Shown: one piece after another, positions 24,691 through 34,061 of the stretch | Position numbering within the stretch: position 1 is the first letter of the stretch | Layout: each line of letters begins with the position of its first letter | From: Clostridia bacterium | GTDB taxonomy: Bacteria; Bacillota; Clostridia; Christensenellales; CAAEEZ01 | Assembly: GCA_900755035.1 (NCBI GenBank) | Contig: CAAEEZ010000017.1 | Coordinates: forward strand, 186,001 to 250,000 | DNA length: 64,000 bases | Direction of reading: 5' to 3' | Program-made: the position numbers and the translations under genes | The notes under the pieces: generated by a model | The model's database searches: none | What the model saw: only the letters and a program-made list of their open reading frames with translations | Told to the model about the DNA's origin: nothing

Positions 24691-25242
24691 CTACTTGTCC
24701 TCCTTGTTGATTACTTCTACGGTAATGTGGTCGTTAGTAAACACGCATAGGTCGCTAGCGATTTTTAACGATTTTCTTACGATTTGCTCAGCATCAAGGT
24801 AGGTATTTGCAATTAACGCCCTAGCGGCAGCAAGTGCGTAGTTACCGCCACTACCTATTGCGCATACTCCACTTTCAGGTGCAATTACTTCGCCCGTTCC
24901 CGAAACAATTAGTAGGTCGTCTTTATCGGCAACTATAAGCATTGCTTCAAGTTGTCTACTAGCCTTGCCTTCTCTCCATAGTTTTGCAAGTTCAACTGCG
25001 CTACGTAGTAAATTACCCGAATATTTTTGTAGCATCTTTTCAAATTGCTCGCTTAAAGCAAACGCATCGCTAACAGAGCCTGCAAATCCTACTATTACTT
25101 TATCATTGTATATTCTTTTTACTTTAACGGCGTTACCTTTCATAATTACGCTTTCGCCCATAGTAACTTGTCCGTCGCCACCTACTGCAATTACCCCGTC
25201 TTTTTGCACTGCGCAGATGGTTGTTCCCATAAGTTTAGCCAT
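24691..25242 (-). CDS. hslV: HslV (ClpQ) peptidase subunit
   Basis: 183-residue proteasome-like N-terminal nucleophile peptidase. The catalytic threonine should be the first T of GTTIC at residue 7, preceded by a short propeptide MAKLMG. VGGDGQVTMG, GFAGSVSDAFAL and AIGSGGNYALAAARAL are family blocks. The start is set by GGAGG 7 nt upstream, not by the later ATG at codon 5. It forms the HslUV protease with the next gene. Confidence 0.95.
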   Translation of the reverse strand: MAKLMGTTICAVQKDGVIAVGGDGQVTMGESVIMKGNAVKVKRIYNDKVIVGFAGSVSDAFALSEQFEKMLQKYSGNLLRSAVELAKLWREGKASRQLEAMLIVADKDDLLIVSGTGEVIAPESGVCAIGSGGNYALAAARALIANTYLDAEQIVRKSLKIASDLCVFTNDHITVEVINKEDK

Positions 25243-25278
25243 AAATATCCTCCTAAGATTAAATTTTTGGGAATGAAA

Positions 25279-26589
25279 CTATATATTTATATAATTTCTA
25301 AAATCTATTATATCACTATTTGCTCTTTTATAATAGCAATTTTTTCTAACTTTCTTATCTTTTTGTTTAACTTCTAACTCTGGAAGTATGCCAAAATTGG
25401 CGTTCATTGGCTGAAAATCCTCGTTTTCAGTAGAAACGTACCTTAAAAGCGAACCCGATATAGTATTTTCGCTAGGCAAAACGACTTTTTCATTTTTAAG
25501 GTACTTGTCCATATAAAGCCCTGCAAACAGCCCCGTCATAATGCTTTCCACGTAGCCTTCAACACCCGTTATTTGACCTGCAAAAAACAAATTATCATAA
25601 TTTTTGCATTGCAAGTTTGCGTTTAGGATTTTAGGTGCGTTTATAAACGTATTTCTATGCATCACACCGTAACGCAAAAACTCTGCGTTTTCAAGCGACG
25701 GAAGTAGCCTAAACACCCTTTTTTGTTCAGGGAAAGTAAGATTCGTTTGAAATCCTACGATATTATAAGAATCGGCAGTTGCGTTTTCCTTTCTAAGTTG
25801 CACTACTGCGTAATATTTTTCGTTCGTTTTAGGGTTTTTAATTCCAACGGGTTTAAGTGGACCAAATCTAATGCTATCACTACCCCTTTTTGCCATAACT
25901 TCTATTGGCATACACCCTTCGAATATTTCTTTTTGCTCAAAAGATTTTAGCATAACCACTTCGGCATTAACAAGTTCGTTATAGAATTTTTCGTACTGCT
26001 CTTTGTTCATACCTATGTTTAGATAATCACCCAAACTGCCGTCGTCATAGCGAGATGCAAAAAACGCAATATCCTTATTTATCGTTTCGCCGTCGATAAT
26101 AGGCGCAACTGCATCGTAAAAATGCAAATCACTGCTACCAAACAACCTAGTTATTTCCTTACTCATAGCGTTTGAAGTAAGTGGACCCGTTGCAATAACG
26201 GTAGGAATAGTGTCGTCTAGCGCCTTTATTTCTTCACGAATTAACGAAAAATTTTCGTAGGAAAAAAGTAGTTTTTCAACCTCTTTACTAAATAGTTCTC
26301 TATCGACTGCAAGCGCCGAGCCGGCAGGCACTCTTGCTTTGTCCGCCGCTTTTAGCAAACCACAATCCAAAACTTTTAACTCTTCTTTTAACGTGCCCGA
26401 TGCAGTTTCGGGAATTTCACTCTTTAAGCTATTACTACATACAAGTTCGGCAAGATTACTCGTTTGGTGCGCAGGCGATAAGGTAACTGGACGCATTTCG
26501 TACATCTCTACCTTGTAGCCTCTTTTTAATAATTGATAGGCGGATTCGCATCCCGCTAGTCCGCCCCCTATAACTCTAATTTTAGCCAT
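25279..26589 (-). CDS. trmFO: tRNA U54 methyltransferase TrmFO (folate/FAD-dependent)
   Basis: 436-residue flavoprotein that makes ribothymidine at position 54 of tRNA using methylene-THF. The FAD-binding motif VIGGGLAGCESAYQLLKRG is at 5-23. HQTSNLAELVCSNSLKS and the C-terminal GQITGVEGYVESIMTGL are diagnostic and separate it from GidA/MnmG. There is no ribosome-binding site before the ATG. It follows topA, as in Bacillus, where xerC, clpQ and clpY come next; here xerC is absent. Confidence 0.95.
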   Translation of the reverse strand: MAKIRVIGGGLAGCESAYQLLKRGYKVEMYEMRPVTLSPAHQTSNLAELVCSNSLKSEIPETASGTLKEELKVLDCGLLKAADKARVPAGSALAVDRELFSKEVEKLLFSYENFSLIREEIKALDDTIPTVIATGPLTSNAMSKEITRLFGSSDLHFYDAVAPIIDGETINKDIAFFASRYDDGSLGDYLNIGMNKEQYEKFYNELVNAEVVMLKSFEQKEIFEGCMPIEVMAKRGSDSIRFGPLKPVGIKNPKTNEKYYAVVQLRKENATADSYNIVGFQTNLTFPEQKRVFRLLPSLENAEFLRYGVMHRNTFINAPKILNANLQCKNYDNLFFAGQITGVEGYVESIMTGLFAGLYMDKYLKNEKVVLPSENTISGSLLRYVSTENEDFQPMNANFGILPELEVKQKDKKVRKNCYYKRANSDIIDFRNYINI

Positions 26590-26649
26590 ACTATTCTATA
26601 TTTCTATCTTTTTTATAACTATTGCTATTGAAAACGAATTTATATATAA

Positions 26650-28779
26650 TTATTCTTCGCCTTCTTCCTTTGTTTCCTTTTTGTTTACTACCTTGTGCTT
26701 ACAATCTTTATTAGTGCAAATATAATCAACGCTATCCTTTTTAACCACCATTTTCATCGTCGAACCACACTTCTCGCACAAAATTGGTGCAGGTAAATCC
26801 CACGACACGAAATCGCACTCAGGATAGTTGCTACATCCAAAGAAAGTCTTTCCACTCTTACTACGTTTTTTAACTACGTCGTGCCCACACTTTGGACATA
26901 CGCCAACTTTCTCTACGATAGGCTTTATGTTTTTACAATTTGGATAGTTAGGACAAGCCAAGAACTTTCCGTATCTACCCTCTCTAACCACCATAAGCGC
27001 TCCGCATTTATCGCATTTTACGTCGCTGACTTCTTCTTCAACTTTTATCCTTTTGCCACCTGCTACGTTTGCGTGTTGCAACTCTTTAAGTAGGCTTGGA
27101 TAATATTTTTTAAGTATCTCTTGCCATACCAATTCGCCGTTTGCAACTTGGTCTAGTTTGCTTTCCATAGCAGCCGTAAACTTATAATTTACTACGTCCT
27201 TAAAGTAAATTGCCATATAATCGTAAATTGCTTCGCCTAGATTAGTCGGCTTAATATATTTACCTTCTTTTTCGGTATAATCTCTTTTTGCAAGTACGCT
27301 AATAATAGTTGCGTAAGTACTAGGTCTACCTATTCCGTTTTCTTCAAGCGCCTTTACTAGCGTAGCGTCCGAATATCTTTGCGGTGGCTTTGTAAACTTT
27401 TGTTCGCTCTTGTAGTCTACGTAATTTAATAGGTCGTTTTCGTTAAGATTTGGCAAACTTACTTTATCCTCGTCCTCTTCGTCTTCCTTTTTATCTAGGT
27501 CTACGTTTTGGTAAATTACCGTGTAACCCAAGAATTTAGGCGTTTTACCTTTTACCCTAAACCCAAACGGTTTGTCGTTAGTTGGTTTGAACGCATTTAT
27601 ATGCACGTTCAAAGTATCGTAAGTAGCCTCTTTCATTTGGCTAGCCAAAAATCTTTCGTATATTAACTTATACAATCTATATTGATTACGATTTACTTTA
27701 TCCTTAATGCTTTCAGGCGTTACGTCTAGGTTAATAGGTCTAATTGCTTCGTGGGCGTCCTGAGCGTCTTGTTTAGTCTTATAAAAATTAGGTTTTTGAG
27801 GCGCATATTCTTCGCCAAACCTATTTTTAATGTATTCAAGCGCCTTATATTGCATATCGGTAGATACCCTTACGCTGTCCGTTCTAATGTAAGTAACTAG
27901 CGCCATAGGGCCTTCACCCTTCACGTCTACGCCTTCGTATAGTTGTTGAGCAATTTTCATAGTTTCAGGCGAACTTAATCCAAGTTTGCTAGAAGCGTCT
28001 TGTTGCATCGTACTAGTCGTAAACGGTGGATTAGGCTTACTCTTTGATACTGATTTTTTAACGCTATCAACTACGTATCTCGCTTTATCAAGGTCAAGCA
28101 CCGCTCTTTCTGCTATCCTTTCGCTAGTTACCTTAAATTTTTCGCCGTTAAAATCTTCAAATTGCGCCCTAAACGGTTTTGCGTTTTTTGAAGTTAAAAA
28201 TACGTAAATATTCCAATATTCTTCCGGCTTAAAGTTGTTTATTTCACGCTCACGCTCTACAATCATTTTAAGGGCTGGCGATTGCACTCTACCTGCGCTA
28301 GAACCCTTTTTAATCTTTCTAGACAAAATAGGCGAAATTTTGTAACCCACAAGTCTGTCAAGCACTCTTCTTGCTTGCTGAGCGTCTACAAGGTCCATAT
28401 TTATTTTTCTAGGATTAGCAATGGCTTCGTTTACAGCCTTTTTACTAATCTCGTGAAACTCTATTCTATTTGCATCTTCGCCAAGTTTTAATTCGTTTGA
28501 CAAGTGCCAACTGATTGCCTCTCCCTCACGGTCCGGGTCGGTTGCAAGGTATACTTCGCCCGACTTTTTAACAGCCTGACTTAATTTTCGTATCACTTCT
28601 TTTTTGTCGGCGTTTACTTCGTACATAGGTGCGAAATTATTTTCTATATCAATACCTAACGACTTTTGCGGTAGGTCGCATACGTGCCCACTCGATGCCA
28701 TTACGGTATAGCCGTCTCCTAAATATTTTTGAATTGTCTTTGCCTTTGAAGGCGATTCTACGATAATTAAATTTTTCAT
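26650..28779 (-). CDS. topA: DNA topoisomerase I
   Basis: 709-residue type IA topoisomerase that relaxes negative supercoils. The Toprim domain shows LIIVESPSKAKTI at the N-terminus and DPDREGEAISWHL near 115. The catalytic tyrosine is in VTYIRTDSVR near 300. Three C-terminal four-cysteine zinc ribbons follow (CDKCGALM..CPNYPNC, CPKCGHDV..CSNYPEC, CEKCGSTM..CTNKDC) and a charged tail. GGAGAG, inside the dprA stop region, is the ribosome-binding site. Confidence 0.97.
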   Translation of the reverse strand: MKNLIIVESPSKAKTIQKYLGDGYTVMASSGHVCDLPQKSLGIDIENNFAPMYEVNADKKEVIRKLSQAVKKSGEVYLATDPDREGEAISWHLSNELKLGEDANRIEFHEISKKAVNEAIANPRKINMDLVDAQQARRVLDRLVGYKISPILSRKIKKGSSAGRVQSPALKMIVEREREINNFKPEEYWNIYVFLTSKNAKPFRAQFEDFNGEKFKVTSERIAERAVLDLDKARYVVDSVKKSVSKSKPNPPFTTSTMQQDASSKLGLSSPETMKIAQQLYEGVDVKGEGPMALVTYIRTDSVRVSTDMQYKALEYIKNRFGEEYAPQKPNFYKTKQDAQDAHEAIRPINLDVTPESIKDKVNRNQYRLYKLIYERFLASQMKEATYDTLNVHINAFKPTNDKPFGFRVKGKTPKFLGYTVIYQNVDLDKKEDEEDEDKVSLPNLNENDLLNYVDYKSEQKFTKPPQRYSDATLVKALEENGIGRPSTYATIISVLAKRDYTEKEGKYIKPTNLGEAIYDYMAIYFKDVVNYKFTAAMESKLDQVANGELVWQEILKKYYPSLLKELQHANVAGGKRIKVEEEVSDVKCDKCGALMVVREGRYGKFLACPNYPNCKNIKPIVEKVGVCPKCGHDVVKKRSKSGKTFFGCSNYPECDFVSWDLPAPILCEKCGSTMKMVVKKDSVDYICTNKDCKHKVVNKKETKEEGEE

Positions 28780-28782
28780 TGT

Positions 28783-29880
28783 CTACTCTCCATAAAAATT
28801 GCCAGATAATTTAACTATTAAACCTTTCAGTTGCATATTAAACAGCAAATTGTTTAGTTCGTTTACGTCGTTAAAATCAACTACGCTTAAAAGTTGTTCA
28901 AAGTGTACTTCTCCGTTTTTTCGTATCTCTTCCATTATTGCGCTTTCGTTGTAGTCTAGTTGCACGGGCTCGCTAACGGATTGAACTTCGTTAATTTTGT
29001 AATGGCTTAGTATATCGTTTGGCTCGGTTACAAGGTTGCCGTAGCCTTCTTTTAACATATTATTAGTGCCTGCGCTAGTTTGCGAATTTACGTTTCCTGG
29101 TACTAAAAATACTTCTTTGCCTTGATTTAGCGCAGCGTCAGCAGTTATCATAGTGCCACTTTTAAGCCCTGCCTCCGTTACGAGTACGCCTATCGACAAA
29201 CCACTGATTATACGATTTCGCTGTGGAAAATTGTATGCGTTCGGTGGCGTTTTAATAGGATATTCCGACGTAATTAGTCCACCTACTTTCACTACTTCGT
29301 CAAATAGATTTTTGTTTTCAGGCGGATACACGACGTCTACGCCACAACCAAGCACTACGATAGGTTTCGAACCAAGCTCCAACGCTTCTTTAATGGCAAT
29401 ACTATCCACGCCTCTTGCACCACCCGACACGATAGTACACCCAGCAGTTACTAGGTCTTTTGTAAACTGTTTCGTTACTATTTGCCCGTATCTAGTAGGT
29501 TTTCTCGTGCCAACTACTGCAATAGTTTTGCCGTTAACGACGGATAAATCCCCCTTATAATACAAGATATAAGGGAAATCTTCTATATCTTTTAGCATTT
29601 TAGGATAGTCGTCGCTTACTACCGTAGTAAATTTTGCGCCCTTCTCAGCCAATTTGTCAATCATTTTTTTAATAAAGGCATCCGATTGTGATAATTTTAG
29701 ATTCGAATAGGTTTCTAATCCCACCACTTTCACAACTTCGTCTTTATATTTTGACAAATTCTCTCTTAGACTTGCAAAACTATCCGCTATTTCGGCAAGT
29801 TGACCTAGTTTTTTGTTGGTTATCTTATCAAATAGACTAAACCAAAATATTGAAAGTTCTTCTTTATTATACATACTCAC
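28783..29880 (-). CDS. dprA: DNA processing protein DprA
   Basis: 365-residue DprA/Smf, which binds single-stranded DNA and loads RecA during transformation. The Rossmann-like domain carries AVVGTRKPTRYG near 123-134, SGGARGVDSIA near 158-168 and VLGCGVDVVYPPENKNLF near 179-196. A C-terminal winged-helix region follows. The start is either the GTG at 29878-29880 or the ATG two codons later; neither has a ribosome-binding site. A TATAAT box ends 6 nt before the GTG, so a leaderless transcript starting here is possible in addition to the yifB operon. Confidence 0.93.
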   Translation of the reverse strand: MSMYNKEELSIFWFSLFDKITNKKLGQLAEIADSFASLRENLSKYKDEVVKVVGLETYSNLKLSQSDAFIKKMIDKLAEKGAKFTTVVSDDYPKMLKDIEDFPYILYYKGDLSVVNGKTIAVVGTRKPTRYGQIVTKQFTKDLVTAGCTIVSGGARGVDSIAIKEALELGSKPIVVLGCGVDVVYPPENKNLFDEVVKVGGLITSEYPIKTPPNAYNFPQRNRIISGLSIGVLVTEAGLKSGTMITADAALNQGKEVFLVPGNVNSQTSAGTNNMLKEGYGNLVTEPNDILSHYKINEVQSVSEPVQLDYNESAIMEEIRKNGEVHFEQLLSVVDFNDVNELNNLLFNMQLKGLIVKLSGNFYGE

Positions 29881-29886
29881 TTGCTA

Positions 29887-29915
29887 ATTATACTAATCAA
29901 AATACTTTTTGTCTA
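29887..29915 (-). promoter_or_regulatory. Internal promoter candidate before dprA
   Basis: On the minus strand, TAGACA (29910-29915, 5 of 6 consensus bases), a 17-nt spacer and a perfect TATAAT (29887-29892), 6 nt from the dprA GTG. It lies across the end of yifB. Confidence 0.55.
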
Positions 29916-31422
29916 GACTTCTGTATTGAATTGCCTCTGCTAAATGTTTTTGCTCTATATTTATTGCTCCGTCCATATCGGCAATAGTCCTTGCAACTTT
30001 TAGTATCCTATTCGTTGCCCTAGCCGACAAATTTAGCATTTTGAAGGCTTGCTCCAACATTTTTTCGCACTTGTCGTCTATTTTGCAATATTTTTTTATA
30101 AGAGCGTTCGACATATCGGCGTTAGTAAATATGCCGTCGTTTTTGAAGCGTTCTAGTTGTATTTTACGTACTTTATCCACCCTTTCTTTGATAGTTTTAG
30201 ACGGCTCTTCTTCTACTTCACTTCTAAACTCGCCGTAACTTACGCTATCAACGTCGATATGCAAATCAATTCTATCCATAAGCGGACCAGATAATTTTGC
30301 GTGATAGTTTCTTATTTGTTGTGGCGTACACTTGCACTCGTTAGTTTTACTGCCGTAATTACCACACGGGCAAGGGTTCATACTACATATTAGCATAAAA
30401 TTAGCAGGATACGTTACCGTCCTTTGTGCACGTGCTATCGTTATCATTTTATCTTCAAGTGGTTGACGCAACGTTTCTAAGGCTTGCCTTTTGTACTCTG
30501 GCGTTTCGTCTAAGAATAATACTCCGTTATGCGCTAAACTTACTTCGCCGGGTTTTGAATACGCTCCACCACCAACAAGTGCAGGAATCGTCGCAGTGTG
30601 ATGAGGACTTCTAAACGGTCTTACACCAACTATACCTTCGTTATTATCCAAAATACCTGCTATTGAATGCAGTTTCGTTACTTCTATCGCCTCATCGAAA
30701 GTCATATCGGGCATAATAGACGGCACGCACTTTGCAAGCATCGTTTTACCACTTCCCGGTGGTCCAACCATAATTGCGTTATGTCCACCACTTACGGCAA
30801 TTTCTAACGCACGCTTTGCCACTACTTGACCTTTCACGTCCTTAAAATCAAATAAATTTTTATTTTCAAAACGTTTGTTTTCAAAGTGGGAATAGGTAAC
30901 CTTTTCAAACGGCTCGCCCGAAAGCAAAGCGCAGACGTTCCTTAAATTCTCCATTGCGTACACTTCAATGCCTTCTACAAAACTAGCCTCTTTGCCGTTT
31001 TCCTTTGGCACGATAAACTTTTTGTAGCCTTGTTGCACTGCCGATATAATAAGCGGTAGTACGCCTTTTACGTGCCTTAAAGAGCCGTCAAGCGATAGTT
31101 CGCCAACTAAAATATATTCCTTACTTGCACCCGTTTTGATAGTTCCTGCCGATTGCATAATACCAAGAGCAATAGCAAGGTCGTATATAGGCGTATCCTT
31201 TTTGGTATCAGCAGGAGCAAGATTTATAGTTATTTTTTTGGTCGGGAAGAGGTATCCGCTATTTTTAATAGCCGACCTTACCCTCTCCTTACTCTCTTTA
31301 ATCGCAGTACCTGCAAGCCCTACGATGTCCAAAGTAGGAAGTCCGTTATTTATATCCACTTCAACGTCGATAGGATAACCCGTAACGCCGTCAAGCCCAA
31401 AACTTTTAGTGATTGCTAACAT
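29893..31422 (-). CDS. comM: YifB/ComM-family AAA+ ATPase (Mg-chelatase-like)
   Basis: 509-residue protein of the ComM/YifB family, helicase-like AAA+ proteins linked to branch migration during transformation. It has an N-terminal Lon-protease-like fold (LPTLDIVGLAGTAIKESKER near 29-48), Walker A GPPGSGKTMLAK near 219-230, and Walker B GVLFLDETPEY. A ComM-type zinc-like motif CSMNPCPCGNYG is present. Pairing with dprA directly downstream supports a DNA-uptake or recombination role. It is the first gene of the 12-gene operon and begins only 14 nt after the U-tract of the previous gene's terminator. Confidence 0.93.
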   Translation of the reverse strand: MLAITKSFGLDGVTGYPIDVEVDINNGLPTLDIVGLAGTAIKESKERVRSAIKNSGYLFPTKKITINLAPADTKKDTPIYDLAIALGIMQSAGTIKTGASKEYILVGELSLDGSLRHVKGVLPLIISAVQQGYKKFIVPKENGKEASFVEGIEVYAMENLRNVCALLSGEPFEKVTYSHFENKRFENKNLFDFKDVKGQVVAKRALEIAVSGGHNAIMVGPPGSGKTMLAKCVPSIMPDMTFDEAIEVTKLHSIAGILDNNEGIVGVRPFRSPHHTATIPALVGGGAYSKPGEVSLAHNGVLFLDETPEYKRQALETLRQPLEDKMITIARAQRTVTYPANFMLICSMNPCPCGNYGSKTNECKCTPQQIRNYHAKLSGPLMDRIDLHIDVDSVSYGEFRSEVEEEPSKTIKERVDKVRKIQLERFKNDGIFTNADMSNALIKKYCKIDDKCEKMLEQAFKMLNLSARATNRILKVARTIADMDGAINIEQKHLAEAIQYRSLDKKYFD

Positions 31423-31436
31423 AATATACCTACATT

Positions 31437-31461
31437 AAAAAGACGCCTTACAGCGTCTTTT
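31437..31461 (-). terminator. Terminator after the lipoprotein-glycosyltransferase gene, abutting yifB
   Basis: Stem AAAAGACGC / GCGTCTTTT (31438-31461) with a CTTACA loop and five T on the minus strand. The U-tract ends 14 nt before the yifB start codon. Confidence 0.85.
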
Positions 31462-31463
31462 CT

Positions 31464-33500
31464 TTATCTACTTTTAGCTTTTTTAAGATTTAATTTTTTT
31501 GCTATTTTCTTTTTTGTTTCGTCTATATCTAATTGATATAGTGGTTGTATTTCTTTACGTCTTCCTTGCGAACAAATATCGTAAGCAACGAACATTAAAG
31601 CGATAACTAATATCACCATTAGCACGCTACCAAGTACTTGTACCCAATCGAATTTTGCATATAATTCGTATCTATTAGGGTTACTACCAAAGTATCCTGC
31701 CATATCGTACAATGAGAATATATTCATTGCGTTAAGCGTGAACATACCACCCGAAATAAAGTAAACTCTCTTATCTCTTGATAGCATTGCGTAAGCAATC
31801 AACAAGCCTGCACCAATTACAGCCATTGCCCTAGTTTGATTTACGGCAAACGCACCTACTGAAATATAGGTAAACGCACCTGCAAGTAGCAAGTTTAATC
31901 TGTTACGCTTAGCCACGTAACTATAAATTGAAAATGCCCAAACAAGCGCTACGAATATAATGCTAACGATAAAGGTTGCTTGTGATGCAGTTTGATTGTT
32001 AAGCCCCATTATTGCAAACAAGTTAAAGGTATTGAAGCATGCAACAGCGTCGGTTGCAAGCACGTCGTAGTACCTTACGAAAATTTGCATAGGGAATCCT
32101 GCCTTTACAAAACCTATGGTAAACGGCAAGGTAAGTAGATAGAAACCTACGAAGAATAACACAACTCCAAGAACGGATTTAAGTATAAACTTAACGTCCT
32201 TTTCCTTAACGCATCTAACTACTAGGTAAGTTAGTACAAGTGGCAATACGTACACGGCTTCGAAGCTGAACATTACCGAATACAAAGTACTAAATAATAA
32301 CCCTATATGTTTCTTTTCTAGAATACATATAAATATAGATATAATTCCTAGTAGCGCCAAGGACTCTGTGCCACCCCAACCTGCGTTTAGCATAAATACG
32401 GCAGGGAATACTGCGTATAACAAACTGAATACGGCAGCGTTTTTGTCGCCAACGTACTTTCTACCATAACTATATAGCAAATAGATAATGCCCATATCGG
32501 CAAGAATAGACGGCAATTTTAGCATAATCGACACGCCCATAGCGCCCGTTATATTAGCGCCTTGTTTCATTAATCCAAACAAAGCAAGATAGTACAAATA
32601 TCCAGGTGGCGTGATAGATTCGTTTACGTAATAGAAGCCAGGCAAACCTAACGTAGCCATAATAGTTGCTTCGTTATTGTAAATAGGGTCAAAACCGTAA
32701 ACGGTTAAAGCCATTATAAACCTTAAAATAAAACCGACTGCAAGTAGTGAAGAAACTATCGCTAGTGGCGACATTTTCAATTTGCCTATTTCGATTTTAT
32801 CGGTATCAACGGCAGGCAAAAAGTTGTCGGAAGTAGCAACACGACGAAGTGCAAAATATCCACCAACCACTATTACTACGGACAAAAGTATCATAAACAC
32901 GCTCAGCGTGATACCACCCGCAGTTTTTTGATAAGGCAATTTAACCACCGTTTTTACGTCGTAAACGGTTGCGCCACTAGGTACTTTTTCGGCTTGCACT
33001 TTCATTACTGAAACTTCGTCGATACTAACCGTACCCGTTCCTGCAAGTTTTAACGACAAGGTTACGTTGTCCATATCGGGCTTAAAGTAAATTTCGTAAT
33101 TTTCCCAGCCCTTCGTATAAGCCTTAGCCTCGGTTTTAATATCGGTATTTTCCATAAAAGCAATGGAAAAACCACGATTTGAAGATATTTCACTATTTAT
33201 CCTAATCTTAACTAAAACCTTGTACGTTGCGCCCTTTTCCACGCTGACTTTTTGATACAAGTTGCTTGTTATACCGTTTTTGTTTTCGATACTAACGTAC
33301 TTGTTGTCTCCCTCCTGACTATACGTGTATTTTACGCTAGAAGAAGAGTCCCTCGTCCAACCGGACAAGGTATTTTCAGCATTAAAAGACCCGTTTGACA
33401 AAAGTTCTTTATCAAACGGTTGCTCAGCGCAAGCAGTAAGGCTAAAACACAGCACTAATATTAAAATTAGTAGCCCTATTGTAGCAAACTTCTTTTTCAT
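31464..33500 (-). CDS. Lipoprotein-anchored polytopic membrane protein: carbohydrate-binding-like domain plus GT-C glycosyltransferase-like domain
   Basis: A 678-residue protein of unusual build. It starts with a lipoprotein signal peptide with lipobox LTAC (C24). An extracellular beta-sandwich-like region at about 30-170 follows (NGSFN...SGW... pattern, as in CBM4/9-type carbohydrate-binding modules). After one helix at about 195-215 comes a membrane domain with roughly a dozen helices. The loop after the second helix carries acidic residues (YGFDPIYNNEAT) and then TPPGYLYYLALFG, the arrangement of GT-C mannosyltransferase-type enzymes that use polyprenyl-phosphate sugars. Topology is consistent: the module and the acidic loop both face outside. 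The tail is cytosolic and basic. The ATG at 33498-33500 is chosen because GAGGG lies just upstream. Sugar and acceptor are unknown. It sits alone between rplS and yifB with terminators on both sides. Confidence 0.7.
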   Translation of the reverse strand: MKKKFATIGLLILILVLCFSLTACAEQPFDKELLSNGSFNAENTLSGWTRDSSSSVKYTYSQEGDNKYVSIENKNGITSNLYQKVSVEKGATYKVLVKIRINSEISSNRGFSIAFMENTDIKTEAKAYTKGWENYEIYFKPDMDNVTLSLKLAGTGTVSIDEVSVMKVQAEKVPSGATVYDVKTVVKLPYQKTAGGITLSVFMILLSVVIVVGGYFALRRVATSDNFLPAVDTDKIEIGKLKMSPLAIVSSLLAVGFILRFIMALTVYGFDPIYNNEATIMATLGLPGFYYVNESITPPGYLYYLALFGLMKQGANITGAMGVSIMLKLPSILADMGIIYLLYSYGRKYVGDKNAAVFSLLYAVFPAVFMLNAGWGGTESLALLGIISIFICILEKKHIGLLFSTLYSVMFSFEAVYVLPLVLTYLVVRCVKEKDVKFILKSVLGVVLFFVGFYLLTLPFTIGFVKAGFPMQIFVRYYDVLATDAVACFNTFNLFAIMGLNNQTASQATFIVSIIFVALVWAFSIYSYVAKRNRLNLLLAGAFTYISVGAFAVNQTRAMAVIGAGLLIAYAMLSRDKRVYFISGGMFTLNAMNIFSLYDMAGYFGSNPNRYELYAKFDWVQVLGSVLMVILVIALMFVAYDICSQGRRKEIQPLYQLDIDETKKKIAKKLNLKKAKSR

Positions 33501-33512
33501 AATTTCCCTCAT

Positions 33513-33542
33513 AAAAAATAAAGAAGTTATTTCTAACTCCTT
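33513..33542 (-). terminator. rplS terminator, abutting the lipoprotein-glycosyltransferase gene
   Basis: On the minus strand, AAGGAGTTA pairs with TAACTTCTT (one wobble) around a GAAA tetraloop, followed by TATTTTTT. The U-tract ends 12 nt before the next ATG at 33500. Confidence 0.85.
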
Positions 33543-33556
33543 TACTTATTGAGAAG

Positions 33557-33901
33557 TTATTTTCTCAATTCTTTAACTTTTGCAGCCTTACCCTTTCTCT
33601 CTCTTAGATAGAATAGTTTAGCTCTTCTTACTTTACCTCTTCTTACAACGTCGATATGATCGATTTTAGGCGAGTTAAGTGGGAAAGTTCTTTCAACGCC
33701 AACACCAAAAGACAATCTTCTAACGGTGAACGTTTCACGAATGCTTCCGTTTCTTTTTGCAATAACAGTTCCTTCGAACGCTTGCAATCTTTCTCTAGAA
33801 CCCTCTTTAATCTTAACGAATACCTTTACGGTATCACCGATGTTAAAATCAGGAAGATCCTTTCTAATGCCTTCTTGCTCAAGAGTATCAATAATATTCA
33901 T
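33557..33901 (-). CDS. rplS: 50S ribosomal protein L19
   Basis: 114-residue L19 at the 30S-50S interface. FNIGDTVKVFVKIKEGSRER, GTVIAKRNGSIRETFTVRR and the basic C-terminus KVRRAKLFYLRERKGKAAK match the family. A strong GGGAGGT precedes the ATG. In Bacillus rplS follows trmD; here it has moved downstream of yraN, with its own leader carrying a hairpin at 33926-33961 that may be an L19 autoregulatory element. Confidence 0.97.
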   Translation of the reverse strand: MNIIDTLEQEGIRKDLPDFNIGDTVKVFVKIKEGSRERLQAFEGTVIAKRNGSIRETFTVRRLSFGVGVERTFPLNSPKIDHIDVVRRGKVRRAKLFYLRERKGKAAKVKELRK

Positions 33902-33925
33902 TTGACTTACCTCCCATTAAAATAT

Positions 33926-33961
33926 AGTGTTCATACAAATATCCAATTTCAGAGGAACACT
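33926..33961 (-). promoter_or_regulatory. Candidate ribosomal-protein L19 leader hairpin
   Basis: AGTGTTC and GAACACT form a perfect 7-bp stem around a 22-nt internal region, ending about 25 nt before the rplS start. L19 leaders are known in Bacillota. That this is one is inferred from its position and should be tested with the covariance model. Confidence 0.45.
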
Positions 33962-34061
33962 TGAAGTCAGTTTATATATTATCACATCAAACGATTTTCT
34001 ACAACTAAAAACAACCGTTTTTTGCAATTTTTTTACAAAAAATACCGCATATAATAATATA

